Assembly (NCBI RefSeq): GCF_009647655.1
Contig: NZ_WJFD01000002.1
Location: 786,799-850,798, forward strand
Reading direction: 5' to 3'
DNA from: Chitinophaga sp. SYP-B3965
GTDB lineage: Bacteria > Bacteroidota > Bacteroidia > Chitinophagales > Chitinophagaceae
Length of the DNA: 64,000 nt
The position numbers were made by a program, and so were the translations under genes. Positions 9,708 through 17,013 of this stretch are shown here, piece by piece (position 1 is the first letter of the stretch; each line of letters begins with the position of its first letter). The notes below the pieces were generated by a model. The model was not told where the DNA came from and searched no databases. It saw only the letters and a program-made list of their open reading frames with translations.

Positions 9708-10919
9708 TTATTGATTAACGGGTAATGCTACTTTTGCTTTTAATAATTCCCCGAGGGTGGCTACTTCTTTTTCATCCAGGTCCGGATTATTTGGAAGATA
9801 GAAACCGTTCTGGTGTACCAGTTCCGCGTTAGGAGATTTGGCATCTGATTCACAGTATTTTTTATAGAAGGGCTGGCTTAACATGCTGCCACCTACTACC
9901 GGCCTGATCTCCACACCTGCTTCCAGGAATTTCTTCTTGTAGATCTCAAACAGGGCCTTTTCCCTGAATATAACGGGGAAAGCGAAGTTGGATACTTTTT
10001 CTATATGCTCTACATTGAGGGGAACGATATCCGCGTTCTCAAGAGATGCATCGTGCAGGCGCTTAAAGTTAGATGCCCTTTTAGAGATGATCTCATCTGC
10101 AAACTGCAGCTGTTTGGTGGCGAGGAAACCTGTGATCTCTGTTGGGCGAATGTTGTAGCCTAGTTCGTAGAAGGTATACTGATCGTAGAACGGATCAATA
10201 TTATGTTTTTCCCGGAGGCTTTTTTGTTTTTCAGATGTGAGGTTACGGTCCCAACCATGGGCGCGGGTCATGATCAGCATTTGGCCCAGTTCTTCATCAT
10301 CGGTGCAGATTGCGCCGCCTTCAATAGCAGAAAGATGGTGTCCTACGAAGAAGGAGAAGGTGGAAGCCAGGCTGTAATTACCGAGTTTGCGGCCTTTGTA
10401 AACCGTTCCCAGGGATTCGCAGTTGTCTTCGATCAGCAGTATGTTCTGTGCTTTGCAGATCTCTTCGATCTTATCGATATCATCACAGAAACCGAGTACG
10501 TTTGTGATAAAGAACGCCTTGATCTTGTTGGGGGCGTTACTGATGGCTTCCTGGAACAGGGTGCTGCTGGAATTGAGCGTGTCCAGTTCAATATCAACGG
10601 GATACGGTACCAGTCCAAGTTGCAGGATAGGCATTACGTTGGTGGCCCAGGTTAATGCGGTGAACGCCACGGTATCTCCTTTTACAAGATAGCCGAGATT
10701 GAGCATGGCCTGCAGCAAAGCGAGGTTTGCTGAGGACCCGCTATTCACCAGTGTAGTATATTTCCTGTTCTGGTATTTTGAGAATACGTTTTCAAAATTG
10801 TAGCATTCTTCGTGCATGCTAAGCCTGTCTGCGTGCTTAAGGAACTCGATGAGCTGTTCTTTAATAACTGACTCCTGATAAAAGGAGTTCTTCATCAGTT
10901 TTATCTTATTGTTTATCAT
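9708..10919 (-). CDS. DegT-fold enzyme with His at the PLP-lysine position, likely PMP-dependent sugar 3-dehydratase
   Basis: The 403-residue protein has the DegT/StrS fold: NSGSSANLALLQAML, AFTALTWATNVMPI, VLGFCDDIDKI, LLIEDNCESLGT, and GYNIRPTEITGFLA. At the site where aminotransferases carry the Schiff-base lysine it reads SFFVGHHLSAIEGG: His194 replaces Lys180 of the neighbouring paralogue. In this superfamily His at that site marks the PMP-dependent C3-dehydratases (GDP-4-keto-6-deoxymannose 3-dehydratase ColD and CDP-sugar E1/RfbH). No RfbH-type [2Fe-2S] cysteine cluster is evident, which favours the ColD type, and Gmd in the operon would supply a fitting substrate. The ATG at 10919 overlaps the upstream stop as ATGA; an in-frame ATG at 10895 is possible. 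Confidence 0.85.
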   Translation of the reverse strand: MINNKIKLMKNSFYQESVIKEQLIEFLKHADRLSMHEECYNFENVFSKYQNRKYTTLVNSGSSANLALLQAMLNLGYLVKGDTVAFTALTWATNVMPILQLGLVPYPVDIELDTLNSSSTLFQEAISNAPNKIKAFFITNVLGFCDDIDKIEEICKAQNILLIEDNCESLGTVYKGRKLGNYSLASTFSFFVGHHLSAIEGGAICTDDEELGQMLIMTRAHGWDRNLTSEKQKSLREKHNIDPFYDQYTFYELGYNIRPTEITGFLATKQLQFADEIISKRASNFKRLHDASLENADIVPLNVEHIEKVSNFAFPVIFREKALFEIYKKKFLEAGVEIRPVVGGSMLSQPFYKKYCESDAKSPNAELVHQNGFYLPNNPDLDEKEVATLGELLKAKVALPVNQ

Positions 10920-11827
10920 AGAGAGGTGTTAAAAAGGTGCTTTAATTTTCTTCTAATTCTTTTTAAGATGGTTAGGCTAAATTTTTTCCTTATTAAGTAA
11001 TTTATTTTTTTGTTGGATGCGGTAACATCAAAAGCCAGGTTTTCGCCGAAGGATTGATCCAGGGCTACTTTAAAGGCATCTGTTGTTTCGCAGTGGGTAC
11101 CGCTGCCATCAAAGCCTATATTATCTATGAGCGACTGAACGGGCAATACACTGAATTGCCGGTTACGGGCGCAATGATAATCGAAGCGGATGGACCATGA
11201 GTTGATCTCTCCTTTTATCTGCTGGTGCAGCATCCTGGTAAGGTCATTACCTCCCTGGTTAAAAACACGCTGCTGTTCCCTGCTGTTGCAGAATTGCTGG
11301 TAATCTTTCACTTCCCAGTCTATCTTTTCCCAGACTCTTTTCCAGGTACCCCAGCCCCAGCTGCTGTGGCGGAAGCAGTAATAGATATCATGGGGATAGC
11401 CTGCGGGGATCTCTTCTTTGCTTAAGAAGGAGAAACCGGAAACAGACCCGATATTTTCTGCATCCTGGCGTGCGTGGAGGGCCTGGTTCATGAAAGTGAG
11501 AAAGTAGGTACTGGTAATAAGGTCGTCTTCCATGACGATGGCTTTGCCATATTTCCCGATCACTTCGCTTACACCTGCTATTACTGACTTTGCGAGACCA
11601 AAATTCACTTCCCGGTGAATGACGGTGACGTTTTTAAAACCCTGGATATTGGCAATGAGTGCCCGTACTTTGTTTACATTTTCCCGGGCAGCCGGATTCC
11701 GCATGGCATCTGAATAGATGAACAATTCACTATCGGCGGCCAGTTTGTTCGCTTTCAGGGCAGTGATGGTTTGCTCTGTGTGCGAAGGCCTGTTGTAAAC
11801 AAATAATATGACGGGTGCTAATTCCAA
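10916..11827 (-). CDS. glycosyltransferase (GNT-I/GT2-like), TTG start
   Basis: The 303-residue protein begins LAPVILFVYNRPSHTEQTI and has ELFIYSDAMR, a GLAKSVIAGVSEV helix and VMEDDLITS with the EDD metal-binding motif, followed by SSWGWGTWKRVW. This pattern fits GT-A enzymes of the GT2/GT13-like group in capsule clusters. No ATG lies near the front. A stop codon is found three codons upstream of the TTG at 11827 and the next Met is residue 42, beyond the first conserved strand, so TTG is the probable start. The gene is ten bases from the preceding methyltransferase gene and overlaps the following one by four. Confidence 0.82.
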   Translation of the reverse strand: MELAPVILFVYNRPSHTEQTITALKANKLAADSELFIYSDAMRNPAARENVNKVRALIANIQGFKNVTVIHREVNFGLAKSVIAGVSEVIGKYGKAIVMEDDLITSTYFLTFMNQALHARQDAENIGSVSGFSFLSKEEIPAGYPHDIYYCFRHSSWGWGTWKRVWEKIDWEVKDYQQFCNSREQQRVFNQGGNDLTRMLHQQIKGEINSWSIRFDYHCARNRQFSVLPVQSLIDNIGFDGSGTHCETTDAFKVALDQSFGENLAFDVTASNKKINYLIRKKFSLTILKRIRRKLKHLFNTSL

Positions 11828-11837
11828 ATCTCTTTAT

Positions 11838-12524
11838 TTAGTTCTTCCTTTCGTTTTTATAAAATGCGGTATTAAATGTTCTCGCGATCAGTTTATAGTC
11901 CACGGATTTCATGAACCGGAACTGTTCTCCCTGGAGGGAATCTTCGATGCTGCTATTCAGATCTTCAATCAGTACGATCTCCGGCCTGATCTTGTTCCAG
12001 TCGTTCGACTTTAATACTTTCATGTCGTAACCTTCTATATCTATGGATAAGAAATCTATAGACTGCCCGGCAGGCACGTATTTATTCACTACATCTGTTA
12101 ATGTGGATGTTTCCAGGCTCCTTACATCTGTGATCTTAAAGCCGTTCACGCCATCTTTTTTCCTGGCTTCGGTTTCGTCGAAGGTGTTGAGTGCTTTTTC
12201 ATTAAAGATGTAATAATTGAGCACTTCCTTTTTATCAGAAAGGGGTAATTCCAGGTTGATATCTTCCTTGCGGAGTTTCCGGAACCTTTCCATACTTCCG
12301 GGCATGGCATCGATATTAATACCGCGCCAGCCTCTTTTAAAGAACTTATAGGTATTGGAAAACCTGATGGGATGATGGGCACCGATATCTATATAGAACC
12401 CGTTTGCCTTATCTCCCAGGAAACGCTGCAATACCATATCCTCTCCTTCCTGTGAATAGCAGATCTCTGAAAACTTGAAGTCCCACGATATATACTTCAG
12501 GGCTTTGTAAATTAAATTGATCAT
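11838..12524 (-). CDS. FkbM-family methyltransferase
   Basis: SAM-dependent methyltransferase of the FkbM (Methyltransf_21) family, 228 residues. It carries CYSQEGEDMVLQRF, then motif I FYIDIGAHHPIRFSNT, GINIDAMPGSMERFRK, and the late strand IDFLSIDIEGYDMKVLKS that is diagnostic for FkbM proteins. Members O-methylate sugars in polyketides and polysaccharides. It is the second of three methyltransferases in this operon. The start ATG at 12524 follows the adjacent gene by six bases. Confidence 0.9.
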   Translation of the reverse strand: MINLIYKALKYISWDFKFSEICYSQEGEDMVLQRFLGDKANGFYIDIGAHHPIRFSNTYKFFKRGWRGINIDAMPGSMERFRKLRKEDINLELPLSDKKEVLNYYIFNEKALNTFDETEARKKDGVNGFKITDVRSLETSTLTDVVNKYVPAGQSIDFLSIDIEGYDMKVLKSNDWNKIRPEIVLIEDLNSSIEDSLQGEQFRFMKSVDYKLIARTFNTAFYKNERKN

Positions 12525-12530
12525 AATAAA

Positions 12531-13235
12531 CTAGTCCTCTACGTTCAACAATGAATAAGGAAGTGATTTAGGTTGTTCTTCCCGCAATGGTTTAAAGTTA
12601 AAATTACGATCCAGGAAAATGGAGGTGGTCCAGGTATACGCATTGATCGGACCCAGGCCATGGAAATCTATCTCAATGAGGTTTTCACCACGCAGATATT
12701 TTGCTGTGTTTTTAAACCAGTCAGCATTATCGAGGATGATCATTCCGCCTTCGTTGAGGTATTTAATTGCTTCCCGTGCACATTCAACACGGTATTTTCC
12801 ATCAATTATGATGATATCGAATTTTGTATTAAATGTATGGATGATCTGTACATATTCCGTTTCGTCTTTGGCAAGACTGAGGGTATGATTCGGTTTTTTT
12901 GTTTTGTTGACGATATTGAACCATTCTACATTGTCTTCAATACTAACAATGGATTTGCACAAACCGGCAAACCAGGTAGATGAGTTCCCGGAGCCCCATT
13001 CAAACACTGTTTTATTGGTAAGGTCCAGCTGAGATAAATAATCAATAGTGGGATAGGTAAACCAGGGGATAGCTCCCTGATGATTCACACTTTTCTTTTC
13101 GGTGATAGACTTATCATATCCATAGGTGTTTTCAAAGACTGTATAAATAGGTAAAACCCTGCATTGATTGACAAGGAACATTGTAAATGGCTTGACGAAA
13201 TACTGTTTACCTTTCCTCAGGATTGATCTTATCAT
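12531..13235 (-). CDS. SAM-dependent methyltransferase-like protein
   Basis: The 234-residue protein has a Rossmann-type motif I in VFEWGSGNSSTWFAGL, an acidic IVSIEDNVEWF ribose-binding strand, DIIIIDGKYR and GGMIILDNADWF. These belong to a family often annotated as class I methyltransferase in O-antigen clusters. The N-terminal 40 residues contain a hydrophobic stretch (YFVKPFTMFLVNQCRVLPIY) that may associate with the membrane. Function in sugar methylation is inferred from the operon. Confidence 0.72.
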   Translation of the reverse strand: MIRSILRKGKQYFVKPFTMFLVNQCRVLPIYTVFENTYGYDKSITEKKSVNHQGAIPWFTYPTIDYLSQLDLTNKTVFEWGSGNSSTWFAGLCKSIVSIEDNVEWFNIVNKTKKPNHTLSLAKDETEYVQIIHTFNTKFDIIIIDGKYRVECAREAIKYLNEGGMIILDNADWFKNTAKYLRGENLIEIDFHGLGPINAYTWTTSIFLDRNFNFKPLREEQPKSLPYSLLNVED

Positions 13236-13269
13236 ATGATACCTTTTAAAACTGATTTTCCTTTACTTA

Positions 13270-14568
13270 TTAAATAATTTTAAACTTCTTTGCCAGTGAA
13301 TAAGGGGCCAGCAGGCTCCTTACCTGATAATAAAACAAGGGCCGGGTTCGTTTGAATGCAAGAACGGCAAAGAAAGTTGCGACATAATATGATATTAATG
13401 TGGCATATGCGGCTCCGATACTCCCAAACCGGGGTATGAAATAATAATTCAGGCCAATATTTACACACAATCCTATGGCTGTGCGATAAAAGGCGAATTG
13501 TTCCAATCCTTCAATGATCAGATACTGACTGGATGCAACCCCCATAAAAACCGCGATCAATGACCATACATGGATGATCAGGATTGTACTGGTTTTAGGA
13601 AACTCCGATCCATAGAGCAAATGAACGATGAATCCGGAGGAAAACGAAATTACAATAATGATCAATAATGCCGTTAAAAAAACAATATCAAAGAAAAATT
13701 GCATTTTTTGAAGGTATTCTCCGCGGGTATTACTCTTATGGGATTCTATCAGTTCCGGTAAAAAGCTGCTGGAAATGGCCATGGGGATAAAAAAGAACAT
13801 TTCGGATATTTTAACGGCGGCGCTGAACTGCCCCAGTTCCAATTCCCCGTCCATATTCCCGAGCATGATCTGGTCCACCTTCATATATAAAATAACTACT
13901 AAGCTTGCCAGCATGAATGGCCAGGCTTTTTTAAACAGGTAGGGGACCAGGGTTTTATTGAATTTCCAGTTCCGGAAGTTGTTGTTTTCTTTGCGCTGGT
14001 AGGTGATGAACAGGAATAACATGGCAAAAACCGTTTCCATACCCAGTACGGCGGCGAAATATGCCAGGGGCATCTTATTCAGGATGAGTATTATTTTAAC
14101 GGCGGCGCCCAGGATATAGGCCACGTTCTTTGATACAACGGTGATCCGGGATTTGAGGATGGACTGATAGTAGATGTCTATCAGGTCCAGGGGGGTGAAA
14201 ACAACTGTAAGGATGAGGAGGGCGTAGATCAGGTAATATTCTGAGGCCAGGCCCATATATTTAAAGATGCCCAGGGGCACGGCGATACTTATCAGAATGA
14301 TGGCTATTCTCATAACGAGGCTGGTACCCAATACTTCGTTCTTTGACTCCGGTTGCATCACCAGTTCCTTGACCAGGAAGTTATCCATCCCCAAAGTGGA
14401 GATAGACATAATAATTGCAATGTAAGCCATTACATAATTCAGCTTTCCCAGTGAAACCGGTCCCAGATATCTTGCCATCCACGCTCCTACGATAACACCG
14501 AGCAGCATTTTAAATATCCTATCTCCAAATAGCCACAGTATATTTTTAAATGTCTTTTTATTTATCAC
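13270..14568 (-). CDS. Wzx-like oligosaccharide flippase, GTG start
   Basis: MATE/MOP-superfamily membrane protein of 432 residues with about twelve to fourteen hydrophobic helices. It should flip the undecaprenyl-linked repeat unit to the periplasmic face. N-terminal NILWLFGDRIFKMLLGVIVG and MARYLGPVSLGKLNY are characteristic, as is the polar patch PFMLASLVVILYMKVDQIML near residue 220. The start is GTG at 14568; an in-frame stop lies eight codons upstream and no ATG precedes the first helix. It pairs functionally with the polymerase at 4709-6028. Confidence 0.9.
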   Translation of the reverse strand: MINKKTFKNILWLFGDRIFKMLLGVIVGAWMARYLGPVSLGKLNYVMAYIAIIMSISTLGMDNFLVKELVMQPESKNEVLGTSLVMRIAIILISIAVPLGIFKYMGLASEYYLIYALLILTVVFTPLDLIDIYYQSILKSRITVVSKNVAYILGAAVKIILILNKMPLAYFAAVLGMETVFAMLFLFITYQRKENNNFRNWKFNKTLVPYLFKKAWPFMLASLVVILYMKVDQIMLGNMDGELELGQFSAAVKISEMFFFIPMAISSSFLPELIESHKSNTRGEYLQKMQFFFDIVFLTALLIIIVISFSSGFIVHLLYGSEFPKTSTILIIHVWSLIAVFMGVASSQYLIIEGLEQFAFYRTAIGLCVNIGLNYYFIPRFGSIGAAYATLISYYVATFFAVLAFKRTRPLFYYQVRSLLAPYSLAKKFKII

Positions 14569-14618
14569 AAATTCACACTTTGTTAAGGATACTTATATTG
14601 AAAAATATTTTATTGTGT

Positions 14619-15887
14619 TTATAATCGTCCGTCCACCAGCTCTCTGTCAAGAAAGGCTTTTGTATCGTAAATAATCGCTTTCGGGCCATTTTTGAGCCGG
14701 GCATAGTCCAGATCTTTGAATTTATCATGGGCAACGGCCAGGATAATTACGTCATATTTCCGGTCCAGGGCTTCCAGCAGTTCAATTCCGTACTGTGTTT
14801 TCATGTCTGCCGGTTCCACGTATGGGTCAAATACATCCACCATCAGGCCGAATTGCATCAGTTCGTTGTAAATGTCTATTACCCGGGAATTCCTTATATC
14901 CGGGCAGTTTTCTTTGAAGGTGAAGCCCAGGATCAGTGCCCTGGCCCCGTCTATCTTATATCCCTTCCTGATCATCAGCTTAATTACCTTATTGGCAACA
15001 AACATGCCCATGTTATCGTTCACCCTGCGTCCGGAAAGGATCACCTGGGGATGATAGCCAAGGGCTTCTGCTTTATATGCCAGATAATAGGGATCTACGC
15101 CAATACAATGTCCTCCAACGAGGCCTGGTTTATATTTGAGGAAGTTCCATTTGGTGGCAGCGGCTTCTATCACGTCGTTTGTATCAATTCCCATCCTGTC
15201 GAAGATGAGGGCCAGTTCATTTACAAAGCTGATGTTCACATCTCTTTGTGCATTTTCAATGGCTTTGGATGCTTCTGCCACTTTTATGGAGGGGGCTTTG
15301 TGTGTGCCGGCGGTGATGATCTTTTTATACAATGCATCCACTTCATCAGCAATTTCGGGTGTGGACCCGGACGTTACTTTTTTGATGGTGGTGAGTGTAT
15401 TGATGCGATCTCCGGGATTGATCCGTTCCGGGGAGTAACCGCAATAAAAATCTATATTGAACTGCAGACCGGAAGATTGTTCCAGGACGGGAACGCAATC
15501 TTCTTCTGTACAGCCGGGATATACGGTGGATTCGTAAATAACAATATCTCCTTTCTTTAAAAACTGTCCGATCATTTCTGAGGCCTTTAAAAGGGGGCGC
15601 AGGTCGGGGGCTTTAAATTTATTGATGGGAGTGGGTACTGTTATGATATATATATTATAGCCCTTCAGGTCGTTTACATTATTGGAGATCTTCAGGCCCT
15701 TTTTCATTGCATCCTTCATACCGGCCAGGTCTGCTTCATTGGTACTATCTTTGCCGTTCAGCAATTCAGTCACGCGTTTGGGATCGATGTCGAATCCCAG
15801 CACGTCATATTGCTTTCCGAACTCGATAGCAAGTGGTAGTCCAACATAACCCAGGCCAATAATAACTATTTTATAAGAGGATGCCAT
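14619..15887 (-). CDS. UDP-sugar 6-dehydrogenase (WbpA/TviB-like)
   Basis: NAD-dependent four-electron oxidoreductase that turns a UDP-hexose or UDP-N-acetylhexosamine into the uronic acid. Domain order is the N-terminal Rossmann fold (GLGYVGLPLA, residues 11-20), the helical dimer domain with STVYPGCTEED and FYCGYSPERINPGDR, and the C-terminal UDP-binding domain with ALILGFTFKENCPDIRNS. The catalytic cysteine is Cys261 in GGHCIGVDPYYLA. The YSPERxxPG motif and size (422 residues) fit the TviB/WbpA group (UDP-GlcNAc or UDP-GalNAc) better than UDP-glucose dehydrogenase. It lies ten bases from the Wzz-like gene. Confidence 0.9.
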   Translation of the reverse strand: MASSYKIVIIGLGYVGLPLAIEFGKQYDVLGFDIDPKRVTELLNGKDSTNEADLAGMKDAMKKGLKISNNVNDLKGYNIYIITVPTPINKFKAPDLRPLLKASEMIGQFLKKGDIVIYESTVYPGCTEEDCVPVLEQSSGLQFNIDFYCGYSPERINPGDRINTLTTIKKVTSGSTPEIADEVDALYKKIITAGTHKAPSIKVAEASKAIENAQRDVNISFVNELALIFDRMGIDTNDVIEAAATKWNFLKYKPGLVGGHCIGVDPYYLAYKAEALGYHPQVILSGRRVNDNMGMFVANKVIKLMIRKGYKIDGARALILGFTFKENCPDIRNSRVIDIYNELMQFGLMVDVFDPYVEPADMKTQYGIELLEALDRKYDVIILAVAHDKFKDLDYARLKNGPKAIIYDTKAFLDRELVDGRL

Positions 15888-15896
15888 GAATGTTAT

Positions 15897-16973
15897 TTAT
15901 GCCATTATTTCTTTATAAAGTTTCCGAACCATCAAAAACAACACGATCAGAAAACCGCTTATAAAGCCTCCTATGATCAAACTTTTTAGTTTACCCAGTT
16001 TTTCTTTCCTTAAGGGAAGGATGGGGGAATCTACTACCTGGATGATGGGCATTTCCTGTGCCATGGACATTCTGCTCACTTCAAGGTTCTTCATTACCTC
16101 AATGTACATGGTTTGCAGTACTGCTTTATCCCTGGATGCCAATTCAGTATTTACGCTGGCCACACTGCGGCCGGGGTTCCTGTTCAGATCCTGCGATGCT
16201 GCTACGGAATAGGTTTTACGGTTCAATAGTTCTTCAATTGAATCTGCCTTCTCCTGCAATTTATCTACGTTTATTTTGGAGCGTTTTGTTTTGGTTTGCA
16301 CATAAAAGTCCGTGGCTTCTTTCACGAGGCGTTCTGTAAAGACCTTTGAAAATATTTCATCGGGGGAGATACATCTTACTGCTATAAAGCTGAGTTTTTT
16401 ATCTGGCTTTATTACCTGGAGGTTTTCCTTGATGATACTCAGCCAGATGGTATTTAATACGCTATCCTGTTGACGGGAAAAGTTTCTATGATCTGCATCT
16501 GGCGGAAAGGACAGGTTTTTTATGGGTGATGTGGATGCCCAGTTCTTCCTGATCTCTGTGATATCCAGGTAGAAGTCTGCGAGGCTGATCTTTTTCCCGT
16601 TTACGTTCAGGGGGGATAAGAGTGTTTTTTCCACCATTAAACGGGAGCGTAAGAACTCGAGTATATTATCACCTGTAAATACGCCGCCACCGGAGCCGCC
16701 GCCGATGTCGATACCAAACTGACTGGCTATTCCGGAGTAACCGGCCAGGGGGTTGGACTTACTGTCCTCCATTACAAAGGTAAGTTCTGCAACGAATTTT
16801 GGTTTTTTAAACCAGGCATACGCAAGGCCAATTCCAGCTCCCAGGATTCCGAAGAGTAAGATCAATTTCCATTTAAAAAGTAAATATTTCCCCCAGTCCT
16901 GCATTTTGATAATGAGGTTTTTAAGGGAAACTTCGTTTTCCTGAGAAATTGGAGTTAGTGTGGTATGCTCCAT
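15897..16973 (-). CDS. Wzz/polysaccharide co-polymerase, no kinase domain
   Basis: Inner-membrane chain-length regulator of 358 residues. A cytosolic N-terminal tail is followed by a first transmembrane helix (WKLILLFGILGAGIGLAYAW, about 36-55). A large periplasmic region follows, with coiled-coil-forming stretches near residues 215-300 and a Pro-rich exit VVDSPILPLRKEKLGKLKS. A second helix lies near residues 330-350. No Walker A/B tyrosine kinase domain follows the second helix, so this is the Wzz-only form rather than Wzc. It lies between the dehydrogenase and exporter genes. Confidence 0.88.
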   Translation of the reverse strand: MEHTTLTPISQENEVSLKNLIIKMQDWGKYLLFKWKLILLFGILGAGIGLAYAWFKKPKFVAELTFVMEDSKSNPLAGYSGIASQFGIDIGGGSGGGVFTGDNILEFLRSRLMVEKTLLSPLNVNGKKISLADFYLDITEIRKNWASTSPIKNLSFPPDADHRNFSRQQDSVLNTIWLSIIKENLQVIKPDKKLSFIAVRCISPDEIFSKVFTERLVKEATDFYVQTKTKRSKINVDKLQEKADSIEELLNRKTYSVAASQDLNRNPGRSVASVNTELASRDKAVLQTMYIEVMKNLEVSRMSMAQEMPIIQVVDSPILPLRKEKLGKLKSLIIGGFISGFLIVLFLMVRKLYKEIMA

Positions 16974-17013
16974 GTAACGATAATTAAAAGACCTGTACGG
17001 TCTAATATTTTTA

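Noticed and set aside
14727..15560. 277-codon open frame opposite the UDP-sugar dehydrogenase gene
   Set aside because: It is antisense to a gene with complete catalytic motifs; the translation is Cys/His/Phe-rich without any recognisable domain, as expected of a mirror frame.
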